A program made the position numbers and the translations under genes. The notes beneath the pieces are model-generated. The model worked only from the letters and a program-made list of their open reading frames with translations, was not told where the DNA came from and made no database searches. Shown here piece after piece: positions 50,933 through 59,665 of a stretch of DNA of 64,000 nt. The first letter of the stretch is position 1, and the number at the start of each line of letters is the position of its first letter. The DNA comes from Levilactobacillus tangyuanensis (lineage in GTDB: Bacteria > Bacillota > Bacilli > Lactobacillales > Lactobacillaceae): positions 36,267 to 100,266 of the forward strand of contig NZ_RHOA01000008.1 of assembly GCF_003946545.1 (NCBI RefSeq), read 5' to 3'.

Positions 50933-52715
50933 ATGGAACGCAGAATTGCAGCGCCACGGACCGCCAAGCAACGGCCAACTGGTAAATTTGATTTCAAAGG
51001 ATTCTTAAACTTGATTCGGCGGACGAAGCCGAAATATTGGCAGCTATGGGTCGGCCTGTTCCTGGGGATGCTCGCAACGGGTGCCCAACTGGCCGTGCCT
51101 AAGCTGGCCCAGTCCCTGATTAATGGGCTGGGGCATGCGATGAACCGGCCGCTGCTGGTAACCGTGATCGTCCTGTTCATTGCCAGCGCCCTGATTAGCG
51201 CGGTCTCGGGGGCCTTGCTGGGCTTCTTCGGCGAGAACGTGGTCGCTCGGCTCCGAGAAACGCTGTGGCAGAAGCTCATTCGCTTACGGGTCAGTTACTT
51301 TGACAACGTCAAGACGGGTGAGATGACCTCACGGCTAGTCAACGACACGATGCAGATTAAAAATCTGTTGGCCAACTCGTTCCCTCAGATGGTGACCTCG
51401 CTCCTGCAGTTAGCCGGGGCGTTGGTCATCATGTTGATCATGGACTGGAAGATGACCATGATTATGTTTGTGGCCGTTCCCCTGGTGATGCTGGTGATGT
51501 TTCCAATCATGCGGCAGTCTGGTAAGATTGGCCATCGGCGGCAGGACGCCATGGCCGCCTTTAGCGGTGAGACCGATGAAACCCTGAGCGAGATTCGCTT
51601 GGTGAAATCGTCTAATGCCGAGAGCTATGAAATGCAGACAGGTTCCAAACAGATTCAGGATCTCTATCAGATCGGGTTAAAGGAAGCCATTTACGATTCG
51701 ATTGCCGGTCCAGCGATGACGGCCGCCATGTTAGCGGTGTTCGTTGGCGTGTTGGCCTATGCCGCCGTGCGGGTCTCTGCCGGAACGATGTCCATGGGAA
51801 CCATGTTTTCCTTCCTGATGTACCTCTTCCAAATCATTGGCCCCGCCGGCACCTTGGCGCGGTTCTTTACGGACCTGTCGAAGGCCAACGGGTCGACGGA
51901 ACGGGTTCGAGACTTACTGCAGGAACCGGAAGAACAGTTGCTCACCGGACCCACGCAGTCCGTTTCCGACCAAACGTTGGCCATGGAACACGTCGACTTT
52001 GCCTATGACGACGAGGGCTTAGTGCTGCATGACGTGTCGTTTGAGGCCAAGCCCAATACCGTAGTGGCCTTCGCCGGGCCTTCCGGTGGAGGAAAGTCGA
52101 CCATCTTTGGGCTGTTGGAACGCTACTACCAGCCAACTAAGGGGATGGTGACCATTGGTGGTGAGAACGCCAATGACTTCAATCTGAGTGACTGGCGGTC
52201 ACAAATTGGCTATGTCAGTCAGGATTCGGCCATTATGGCTGGAACCATTCGGCATAACCTGACCTACGGCGCCGATAAGACCTATACCGACGAGGAGCTG
52301 TGGCACGTGCTGCAACTGGCTTCCGCCGAGGACTTCGTTCGTCACATGGCGGACGGCCTCGACACCCAGGTGGGTGAACGCGGGGTCAAGGTCAGTGGGG
52401 GTCAAGGTCAGTGGGGGTCAACGCCAACGGCTGGCGATTGCCCGGGCCTTCCTTCGTGATCCAAAGATTCTGTTGCTGGACGAGGCAACGGCGAGTCTGG
52501 ATTCGGAGTCAGAAGCCATGGTGCAAAAGGCCCTGGGTGAACTGATGAAGGGGCGGACGACGCTGATCATCGCGCATCGGTTGAGCACGATCGTCGATGC
52601 CGACACAATTTACTTTATCGAAGACGGTCATGTTAGTGGGAGTGGGAACCATCAGGAATTGATGGACCGGTTGCCGCTGTACCGTGACTATGTGAAGATT
52701 CAATTTAAGAATTAA
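50933..52715 (+). pseudogene. ABC exporter (permease-ATPase fusion) frameshifted by a 16-bp tandem duplication
   Basis: The gene encodes six helices (residues about 40-330), then an ATPase domain with Walker A GPSGGGKST. At the signature motif, GTCAAGGTCAGTGGGG occurs twice in tandem (52385-52400 and 52401-52416). Because 16 is not a multiple of three, the frame shifts and ends at 52459, while Walker B ([12 protein letters not shown]) and the switch His (IIAHRLS) continue in another frame to 52715. Removing one copy restores [11 protein letters not shown] and one full frame. As written it cannot hydrolyse ATP normally. Confidence 0.9.
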
Positions 52716-52734
52716 TGGGGATTATCCCTCAGAT

Positions 52735-52780
52735 CAAAGGCGATCACCCCAGTCGAATTGACTAGGCCGATCGCCTTTTT
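52735..52780 (+). terminator. Terminator of the MarR/ABC operon
   Basis: AAAGGCGATC pairs with GATCGCCTTT across a long loop, then T. Confidence 0.75.
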
Positions 52781-52934
52781 GGCAGATTATGAGGCGGTTC
52801 TCACACGGGATTTAGTTGGTTTTACGATCGGCTGAAGGAGTTGTTGGTTTACTTTTTTAGCATGACAATCCATAATTGGACTAAATGTCGTCGGTAAAAC
52901 TGATTTTTGAAGTCCATGGTGGGAGGCGAAACGT

Positions 52935-53882
52935 ATGCAAAGTAATCAGCGAATAGCTGAATTATTAGTTCGTTTGATGGTGGGTGAAACCCTGAAACAA
53001 GACGAACTGGTGGAGCGCTATGGCGTCAGTCTCCGGACTAGCCAACGGGACTTAGCATACATTCGCCGGGCCATGTCGGAGTACGCGGCCGGTGAATTGG
53101 TTGAGCGTCAGGGAACCTATCGCCTCTCACGACAGAGTGAAGAGGCCGACTTTGAAATGGCGCTGACGGCCAGCAACATTTTGCTAGGGTCGCGAGCGTT
53201 GAATCAGCCTGAATTGAATGCCACGCTAGAATTCCTTAGTGCCAGCCTGTCAGCGGAAATGCGGTCGGCAGTTCGACACCAACTGACGATCCCCCGGGGG
53301 AGTTATGTGCCCCTGTCACGGGCCAAACCGTTGCTCCATCGGTTAAAGGAAGTCGCGGCCTGCATTGCCCAGGCGCAGAAGATGGTGTTCACCTATCATA
53401 GTAGTCGGCCGGATGAAACGACAGCCCAGGTTCACCACGCCCAGCCGGTGGCCCTGTTCTTTGAGACCTTCTACTTTTACGTGGCCATGTTTAGCGAGGA
53501 ACACCAGGGATACTGGTTGTACCGGCTGGACCGGATCGAAGCGATCTTAGAGAAATTACCGGGAGAAAAGTTGGATTATGACGAGCGCTTTTCCCTGCAG
53601 GAACATCGCCACTATACCTATCTATTGGATTCGGGGTCGATGACGCAGGTACGCTTCATCTATCGCAACTATATTCAAACGGTGCTGGACCATTTTCCCA
53701 ACTCGCGAGTGCTTAAGCGAAATGTGGATGGCAGCTACGTGGTGGAGGCCTACATGAAAGTGGACGGGGCGATGCTCTGGCTCATGAGCCAAGGGGCCGG
53801 GCTCCAGGTTCTTTCGCCGCCATCGCTGGTTAAAAGCATGCGGGAGTCATTGGCCGCCGCCTATCAACAATATGAGAAATAA
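52935..53882 (+). CDS. HTH and WYL domain transcriptional regulator
   Basis: The 315-residue protein has a DeoR-like winged helix at residues 5-60 (RIAELLVRLMVGETLKQDELVERYGVSLRTSQRDLAYIR) and a central WYL domain (about 145-210: VFTYHSSRPDETTAQVHHAQPVALFFETFYFYVAMF...YRLDRIEAI). WYL proteins sense ligands, often nucleic acid or nucleotide, and regulate stress or defence genes. No target is evident next to it. RBS GGGAGG precedes ATG 52935. Confidence 0.85.
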   Translation: MQSNQRIAELLVRLMVGETLKQDELVERYGVSLRTSQRDLAYIRRAMSEYAAGELVERQGTYRLSRQSEEADFEMALTASNILLGSRALNQPELNATLEFLSASLSAEMRSAVRHQLTIPRGSYVPLSRAKPLLHRLKEVAACIAQAQKMVFTYHSSRPDETTAQVHHAQPVALFFETFYFYVAMFSEEHQGYWLYRLDRIEAILEKLPGEKLDYDERFSLQEHRHYTYLLDSGSMTQVRFIYRNYIQTVLDHFPNSRVLKRNVDGSYVVEAYMKVDGAMLWLMSQGAGLQVLSPPSLVKSMRESLAAAYQQYEK

Positions 53883-53897
53883 TGACCGGTTAACCGG

Positions 53898-53936
53898 CAA
53901 TCCTTCACGATTAAAGTCGTGGGGGATTTTTTATTT
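53898..53936 (+). terminator. Terminator of the WYL regulator gene
   Basis: AATCC-CACGA pairs with TCGTG-GGATT, then six T. Confidence 0.8.
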
Positions 53937-54061
53937 TCAGTTTTTTTTAAAGTTTTTAAGGATCGACTCGGTTAGACGACAAATTGTGTCACCTGGCTTT
54001 TGTATAATCGGGCGTAGTTATCCATTCATAATAAGTTTTACACAACATAGGACATTTGGAT

Positions 54062-54177
54062 GGCGACAAAATAGTAAGCGGAAAGGGGCTTCAGGCCTTA
54101 ACGTGCACATGGTTACAGACGTCTGTCTCTCGGGCGAATCCGGATTGTTAGTCCTAGTCAGCTAACAGTTGCGAGTC
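54062..54177 (+). ncRNA. Candidate c-di-AMP (ydaO-type) riboswitch leader
   Basis: Between TATAAT (54003-54008) and the secreted-protein gene, GGGCGAATCC (54132-54141) is followed by GTCAGCTAAC (about 54157-54166), spacing and bases that resemble the conserved blocks of ydaO RNAs. GCGAC (54063-54067) can pair with GTTGC (54168-54172) as a closing stem. ACAGACGTCTGT (54115-54126) is a perfect palindrome. The 5' GGGGGAACC block is poorly matched, so the family call is tentative. Confidence 0.4.
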
Positions 54178-54243
54178 TTAATCATGGTGCACCGAAGTTT
54201 GAAGCCGTCTTGACCAATTACATAGAAAAGTGAGGAATTCGGA

Positions 54244-54966
54244 ATGAACAAAACGATTAAAGGCGCAGCCTTAGTTGCGATGAGTTTTGCGTTAGTGTTA
54301 CCCGGCATGGTTACCCCGGCCAGTGCCAAGAGTAGCAAGGTTAAGGTGGTTTCAACCAAGGGTGTTGCCAAGAAGGCCTACCACGGTAGCAAGGGCAATC
54401 TCTATAGCAGTGCCAAGCTGACCCACCGGAAGTACCAGATGAAGAAGTACAAGTACACCACCTGGACCGCCTCCAAGCAAGCCACGATCAAGCGCAACGG
54501 TAAGAAGGCCACGCTGACCTACATCAAGTCCGGCAAGAAGGCTGGTTGGATTTACAAGAAGTACTTAACAGCCGGTAAGGCACCATACAACAAGCCAGCG
54601 CGGTTGAAGAAGACCTACTTAGCTTATAACAGCATTATTGAAAAAGGCACTTCCATTATTCAGAACTATGGCTTTGCTAACGATCGTTCATATGATGCGA
54701 TTTCTAATGGATTGCGGTGGGGCTTCGACGTCTCTTTCCACGGTGATGGGGCTAAAGCGGCCAATATTGATAAAGAGGTTTTAGTCAAAGCATATAAACT
54801 CTTTAGAGGGCGGATGAACAAGTCAGAACGCAGTAGTTTTGATAGTATGGCCAAAGACATTACAAATTATCACGTCACGGACGATATAGATAGTTTGGAT
54901 GGAATTGAAGCTAAACTCGAAACATTTTCTTCATCGCTGAGCGATTTCGTAGCCGACCTCAGCTAG
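54244..54966 (+). CDS. Secreted Lys-rich protein with SH3-like segment
   Basis: The 240-residue protein has a signal peptide (residues 1-29, cleaved after ASA). A very basic segment (about 35-120) resembles lactobacillar wall-binding SH3-like repeats (LYSSAKLTHRKYQMKKYKYTTWTASKQA...GWIYKKYL). The C-terminal half is more acidic and helical. Its DNA from about 54640 onward is clearly more AT-rich than the rest, suggesting a mosaic origin. It is probably wall-associated. RBS GAGG precedes ATG 54244. Confidence 0.7.
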   Translation: MNKTIKGAALVAMSFALVLPGMVTPASAKSSKVKVVSTKGVAKKAYHGSKGNLYSSAKLTHRKYQMKKYKYTTWTASKQATIKRNGKKATLTYIKSGKKAGWIYKKYLTAGKAPYNKPARLKKTYLAYNSIIEKGTSIIQNYGFANDRSYDAISNGLRWGFDVSFHGDGAKAANIDKEVLVKAYKLFRGRMNKSERSSFDSMAKDITNYHVTDDIDSLDGIEAKLETFSSSLSDFVADLS

Positions 54967-55021
54967 CATCGTTGTACTTGGAATGATAAGTAACTGAATT
55001 ATTTAGCAAGGTGGAAAAATT

Positions 55022-55612
55022 TTGGAAAACGTCGTGGAATTAACTTGTCCGGGTTGTGGCGCTCGCGTGTCGACCGGGCAAAAGACGTGTCAGTATTGTC
55101 ACGCACCCATTGTGATTTCGACGTTTAACAGCGTGGCTAGCATGTCATCAATGGATTTGAATAAGTACGCGCGGACCTATCGGCAGGGGCTCAAGGACCA
55201 TCCGGGTAGTCCGGTGCTAAATAAATCCCTGGCCATGTGTTATCTCAAACTAAAGATGCACAAGCAGGCGGCCGCGGCTTTTGCTCAGGCCATCGAAGAA
55301 GACTTCGATGATGCCGAAAGCTTATTTTACGCCGCTATCACGGCCCTACAAGGTAAGAAGGCCTTCTTGGCCGGACGCCAGGCCGTTGATCAGAGTGAGG
55401 AATATATCAACGCCGCCCTGATGATTGAGCCCAAAGGGATTTACTATTATTTCCTGGCGTACCTGAAGTATGACTTCTTTGCCCGTAAGCACTTTCGGAC
55501 GACGCCAACCTACAATGAGGCGTTAGCGAATGCGCAGTCAACGGGGCTGGCCGAGAATGATATTGCCCAGCTCTATACGATTCTGGGCGTCGATCGTCCC
55601 GGTACCCTATAG
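55022..55612 (+). CDS. Zinc-ribbon and TPR-like protein
   Basis: The 196-residue protein starts with a zinc ribbon (CPGCG and CQYCH, residues about 9-28). About 150 residues of TPR-like helices follow (YARTYRQGLKDHPGSPVLNKSLAMCYLKLKMHKQAAAAFAQAI). No membrane segment. TTG 55022 has AAGGTGG 7 bp upstream. It opens a cluster with a membrane protein, an SPFH protein and another membrane protein, so a scaffold role at the membrane is plausible. Confidence 0.72.
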   Translation: MENVVELTCPGCGARVSTGQKTCQYCHAPIVISTFNSVASMSSMDLNKYARTYRQGLKDHPGSPVLNKSLAMCYLKLKMHKQAAAAFAQAIEEDFDDAESLFYAAITALQGKKAFLAGRQAVDQSEEYINAALMIEPKGIYYYFLAYLKYDFFARKHFRTTPTYNEALANAQSTGLAENDIAQLYTILGVDRPGTL

Positions 55613-55665
55613 CGTCATCGATTAATTTATACTGTTTAGACAACTAAAACTGGAGGACATTTTAC

Positions 55666-56352
55666 ATGAAATTTTTGCTTATTCTTATATTGATTGCCTT
55701 GGTCTATCTTTACCTCGTGTTCGGATCGGCCAATGCCAAGATGGTTAATCGCGCCAAGCGTGGAAAGACCCCCGATGAAAAAAAGGTCGTGGAATATTTC
55801 TTACGCCAAGGTATCGCCCGGAAGCTGACGGGTGTCATGTCCGATGACGACTACGTCAAGATGGTTGAAAATAAAGCAAATAGCTTAGGCCTACGTCAAA
55901 AGGCCGTTGAACAAACGGGCTTAGACGAATCCCAAATTAAGGAAATCAAGCCCATCAACTTGGTCGGTTACAAGTTCAAGAATGCCTGGGCGCGGAACAC
56001 GGACACCAACAAGAATGTGAGCTCCCGTTACGAAGTGACGTGGATCTTCTTCAGCGAAACGCAACTGTACATGTACACCTACACCTTTGACCTGGACCAA
56101 GACTGGCACAGTTCTCTGACGGAAGAATTCTTCTATCAAGACGTGACCTCCGTTTCGTCCAGCAACACTTCCGAAACGGCTAAATTTATGGAGAGTGGCG
56201 TTGAACGTGAAAAGACCGTTGATACGACCGAAGTTCACATGGTGGTTCCTGGCGACAAGATGACCTTTGCCATGAACGGTACGGACCTGTCAACGGCCAA
56301 CGAATCCGTTCAAGGCATGAAGCAAATGTTACGTGAAAAGAAGAACGCTTAA
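55666..56352 (+). CDS. Single-helix membrane protein of unknown function
   Basis: The 228-residue protein has an N-terminal helix (residues about 3-20). The rest is soluble and mixed, with RYEVTWIFFSETQLYMYTYTFDLDQ and a C-terminal EVHMVVPGDKMTFAMNGTDLSTANESV segment that look like beta-rich, PH-like strands (inference). RBS GGAGG precedes ATG 55666. The stop is immediately followed by the structured element at 56353-56498. Confidence 0.6.
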   Translation: MKFLLILILIALVYLYLVFGSANAKMVNRAKRGKTPDEKKVVEYFLRQGIARKLTGVMSDDDYVKMVENKANSLGLRQKAVEQTGLDESQIKEIKPINLVGYKFKNAWARNTDTNKNVSSRYEVTWIFFSETQLYMYTYTFDLDQDWHSSLTEEFFYQDVTSVSSSNTSETAKFMESGVEREKTVDTTEVHMVVPGDKMTFAMNGTDLSTANESVQGMKQMLREKKNA

Positions 56353-56498
56353 GACTAGACGGTCCTAACCACATGCGGTTATTCAGTTGTAACTGAATAA
56401 ATAGGTTAACCACAATAGCATTAACGAGACGAAGGTTTACTGACTGATACCAATTGTTGTGGCAGTTAGGTCAACCCTCGTCTCGTTTTTGTCTAGTC
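56353..56498 (+). promoter_or_regulatory. Structured, attenuator-like intergenic element
   Basis: Bounded by GACTAGAC (56353-56360) and GTCTAGTC (56491-56498). Inside are a 10-bp hairpin TTATTCAGTT-GT-AACTGAATAA (56379-56400) and a terminator-like stem ACGAGACGA (56424-56432) with TCGTCTCGT (56478-56486), then five T. CCACAA (56410-56415) can instead pair with TTGTGG (56457-56462), which crosses the terminator stem. It could be an attenuator of the downstream SPFH gene or a small mobile repeat. Confidence 0.65.
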
Positions 56499-56524
56499 AA
56501 TTAGCACATATGAGGAGGAATTTG

Positions 56525-57637
56525 ATGCCATTATTCGGTCGAAACAAAAATGAGTCGGCCTTCGTCAACGGTAAGAAACACCTCACGGATGTCATTAAGA
56601 ACACCGGGCGCGGCGAATTACTAATCTGGCGACAGCCCGAAGAAGACTTCAACACCCATTCAACCCTGGTGGTCATGCCTGGTGAAGAGGCTATCTTTAT
56701 CAAGAGTGGGACCATCGAGCAGGTCTTCGACAACGGCACGTACCACCTGTCCACGGAGAACTATCCATTCATCAGTCGGTTGCGCAACGCCATGTCCGGC
56801 GGGGTCAGCAGCTTTAACTGTGTGGTTTACTTCGTTCGCAAGGCCGACAGTGAGGAAATTCTCTGGGGATCCCAGTCGCCGATTCAGGTTCGCGACAAGG
56901 TCTGGGGCATTCGGACCTCGGCGCGTGTGCGGGGTTCTTACAAGGTCCGCATCGTCAACCCGGCGATTTTCTTAGAGAAACTCATCGGCAATAACGTTCC
57001 CTTCCAAAAGCAAGCGGAACTCACGAAGTATTTTGCCAACGAATTTCAAGGGAAGATTAAGTCCACCATCTCGATTTTCTTAAATGGGCTCACCCAGGAG
57101 TTGATCGGTCTCGATGCCTATCTGGAAGACCTTTCCACGCAAGTAGCGCCGAAGATTGACGAGGTCTTTGCCAGCTATGGCTTGACCTGCGTGACGTTTG
57201 CGTTGGCTGGCCTAGACATCGATACGACGAAGTACGATGCCATTGATGAGTCGCAGATTGGCGCGATCGCTAAGGGCAAATTGGCTCAAGGTGACAAGGC
57301 AGTCATGGGAATTCTGGGCGAAGACTGGGGTAAACAACAGGCGGCTAATATCTTGACCAATCTGTCAAATAACTCCGGGGCCGGCGGCGTTGCCGCGATG
57401 GGCGCCGGGATTGGCATGGGCGTTGCCTCGGGTGGCGTGGTTGGCGACATGAGCAAACAAATGATGTCGCCGTTGAGTACCGCTGCTGAGTCTAAAGAAC
57501 CCGCCAAGCCGGCAGCACCAGCCGATCAGCCGGACGATATGGCGGTATTGGCCAAGCTCAAAAAGATGTTGGCGGCTTCATTGATTACCCAGGAACAGTA
57601 CGATGCCAAGGTGGCAGAAGTACTGGACCGGATGTGA
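56525..57637 (+). CDS. SPFH-domain protein with C-terminal SHOCT domain (YdjI-like)
   Basis: The 370-residue protein has an SPFH/band-7-like domain (residues about 25-240: GELLIWRQPEEDFNTHSTLVVMPGEEAIFIKSG...VRGSYKVRIVNP), a Gly/Ala/Met-rich linker (about 280-325) and a C-terminal SHOCT motif (MAVLAKLKKMLAASLITQEQYDAKVAEVL). Bacillus YdjI is a similar protein that recruits PspA to stressed membranes. ATG 56525 has GGAGG 7 bp upstream. It is followed closely by a four-helix membrane protein. Confidence 0.85.
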   Translation: MPLFGRNKNESAFVNGKKHLTDVIKNTGRGELLIWRQPEEDFNTHSTLVVMPGEEAIFIKSGTIEQVFDNGTYHLSTENYPFISRLRNAMSGGVSSFNCVVYFVRKADSEEILWGSQSPIQVRDKVWGIRTSARVRGSYKVRIVNPAIFLEKLIGNNVPFQKQAELTKYFANEFQGKIKSTISIFLNGLTQELIGLDAYLEDLSTQVAPKIDEVFASYGLTCVTFALAGLDIDTTKYDAIDESQIGAIAKGKLAQGDKAVMGILGEDWGKQQAANILTNLSNNSGAGGVAAMGAGIGMGVASGGVVGDMSKQMMSPLSTAAESKEPAKPAAPADQPDDMAVLAKLKKMLAASLITQEQYDAKVAEVLDRM

Positions 57638-57645
57638 GGTGTGAA

Positions 57646-58329
57646 ATGTCTAAACAACGAAAACTTTGGGTTCTCCTAGACCTGGTCTTCCTAATCGCCT
57701 TCAACATTGTCTTCTTCGTCCTCGGTGGTGCCAACGGAACGGCTGCGATTTGGTGGGCGTATGGTTTTATCCATCTGGCCTACATCCTGTTGCTGGTTAC
57801 GCCGTATATGGTACGGAAAAACAGTAGCAGCACGGCACTGTTTAATATGTCGCTGTACAGTATCTCAATGACGTATTTCCTGATAACCTTCGTGTGTGGG
57901 TTGATTTTTATTTTCCGCTATCCGCAGATGGGCTCGCTCAGCCTGGTCAGTCAGGTCATTATCACGGGACTTTACGCGATCATCCTGATTGCCCATATCA
58001 TTGCCAATGACCGGACGGCGGATGCCCTGGTGGTTCACGAACAGGAGTTGCAGTTCGTTAAGGTAAGCTCCGGCAAGTTGGCGGGCATTCTCGCCCGAAC
58101 TCAGGATGCCGGCTTGAAAAAAAAGGTTGAACAAGCCTATGACTTGGCCCATGCCAGTCAGGTGAAGTCCTCGACCGCGGCACAAATGACGGAACACGCC
58201 GTGTTGGCGGCGATCGATGAGTTAGATCGAGCGACGGCTGTCCGGGACCAAAAGGAAATGGCGATTCTGTTAGACCGAATCATCAATGGCATTGAAAACC
58301 GGAATCGGCAATTACAATTTACCCAGTAA
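57646..58329 (+). CDS. Four-helix membrane protein with cytoplasmic helical tail
   Basis: The 227-residue protein has hydrophobic helices at about 8-28, 33-53, 65-86 and 95-115. The remaining 110 residues are polar and helical (ILARTQDAGLKKKVEQAYDLAHASQVKSSTAAQMTEHAVLAAIDELDRA). ATG 57646 follows GAGGTG and lies 8 bp from the SPFH stop. It is a candidate membrane partner of the SPFH protein. No family recognised. Confidence 0.68.
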   Translation: MSKQRKLWVLLDLVFLIAFNIVFFVLGGANGTAAIWWAYGFIHLAYILLLVTPYMVRKNSSSTALFNMSLYSISMTYFLITFVCGLIFIFRYPQMGSLSLVSQVIITGLYAIILIAHIIANDRTADALVVHEQELQFVKVSSGKLAGILARTQDAGLKKKVEQAYDLAHASQVKSSTAAQMTEHAVLAAIDELDRATAVRDQKEMAILLDRIINGIENRNRQLQFTQ

Positions 58330-58354
58330 TTGGCTAAAGGATTTTATAACTAAA

Positions 58355-58402
58355 AACAGGGAATCCCAACAATCATGGTTGATTGCGGGGGTTCCCTGTT
58401 TT
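58355..58402. terminator. Bidirectional terminator
   Basis: AACAGGGAATCCC.AACAATCA and its near-complement form a long stem with T runs both ways, between converging genes. Confidence 0.88.
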
Positions 58403-58409
58403 AATAGGA

Positions 58410-59660
58410 TTATTGATTAGAGACATCGGTCTTGGCTTGTTGTTGTAGCTTGGCCAGACCCTTCTCCGGCGTCGTTTGGCCACTACTTAACTGGTCGAGC
58501 ATTTGGTTCACGTCGGCTTGATATTGGGTATAGCCGACGAGGGTGGGATCGAGAAAGCCATCCGGTAGTGACTGGGCTGCGGCCTTAGCCAGGGGATGTT
58601 GTTTTAAGTATTCTTGATAATTTTGACTTTTGAGGGCGGTCGTCGTTAGTGGCAGGTAGCCGGTCGCCTTGGCCCATTTCAGCGTCTGCTTCTTGGCTAA
58701 CAAGAACTGCATGAACGCAGCGGCCCCCTTGCGTTGGGCCTTAGACGCCGACCTGAAGAGGACCAGGTCGTTACCGGCAATGGCGGGCCGGTGCTTGCCT
58801 TGATAGCTAGGCTGGGGCGCCGTTCCCCAGTGCAAGCCCTTGGGCGTGCTGGCCTGCATGATGCTCAACGCGGCGGAAGATCCACTGTAGAAGAGGGTCT
58901 TGCCCTTGAAAAAGGTGACATTACCAAAGCCGTCAGTACCAGCAGTGGTTGCCGTCTTGGCTTGGAGCATGTCGTAGAGCACGTGAGTGGCCCCCGTAAT
59001 CTCGGGGCTCGTGAGCTTGGGATGGTGTTGGTACAAGGGCGTGCCGGTCGCCTGGGCTAATGAATCAAGCTCGGATGATAGGCTTTGGTCAAAGGCCATG
59101 CCAGTCAGTCCCTGAGCCTTAGCCCGGTTACCAGCCTTGGCGACGTCCGACCAGGTCTGGGGAACCTTGGTGTTGGTTTTCTTGAGAAGGTCCCGATTGT
59201 AGTAAAGCACCCGGATTGACTTAGAAAAGGGCAGTGCGTAAGTCTTACCCTGATATCGGGTTGCGGACTGGAAGCTCGGATCAATCTTACCCAGTGTCTG
59301 CTTGGAGAGGTAGGGATCGATTGGGGTGACGAAGCCGCCGCGAACGTAGTTGGGAACGTTGGTATAGGTGGTTTGGGCCATCGTTGGCAGGGTATGGGAT
59401 TTGGCCGCGGCCGTAATTTTCTGTTGCACGTTGGCGAAGTCACCCTGAGAACTCCCCACGACTTTGTAGGTGGACTGGGAATTGTTGAAGTCTTTAATCA
59501 TTTGATTAAGAGTTTGTTGACTGGCACCGCTGGTTCCGTGCCAAAAGGTCACGGTGGTCCGCTGATGCGCAGTGGAGGAAGGCTGGCTGGCACAGGCGCT
59601 AAGGGTCCCAATCAGTAAGAGGGCACCAAGGCTAAGGCATAGACGAAAAAAACGTTTCAT
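58410..59660 (-). CDS. ugpB: UgpB-like ABC importer substrate-binding lipoprotein
   Basis: The 416-residue protein has a lipoprotein signal with lipobox LSAC (Cys about 23). The mature start VTFWHGTSGASQQTLNQMIKDFNNSQSTYKVVGSSQGDF closely resembles UgpB, the sn-glycerol-3-phosphate / glycerophosphodiester binding protein. Family members for sugars are similar, so the ligand is probable, not certain. ATG 59660 has AAGGA 9 bp upstream. It is the last gene of its operon. Confidence 0.82.
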   Translation of the reverse strand: MKRFFRLCLSLGALLLIGTLSACASQPSSTAHQRTTVTFWHGTSGASQQTLNQMIKDFNNSQSTYKVVGSSQGDFANVQQKITAAAKSHTLPTMAQTTYTNVPNYVRGGFVTPIDPYLSKQTLGKIDPSFQSATRYQGKTYALPFSKSIRVLYYNRDLLKKTNTKVPQTWSDVAKAGNRAKAQGLTGMAFDQSLSSELDSLAQATGTPLYQHHPKLTSPEITGATHVLYDMLQAKTATTAGTDGFGNVTFFKGKTLFYSGSSAALSIMQASTPKGLHWGTAPQPSYQGKHRPAIAGNDLVLFRSASKAQRKGAAAFMQFLLAKKQTLKWAKATGYLPLTTTALKSQNYQEYLKQHPLAKAAAQSLPDGFLDPTLVGYTQYQADVNQMLDQLSSGQTTPEKGLAKLQQQAKTDVSNQ

Positions 59661-59665
59661 TGGAT

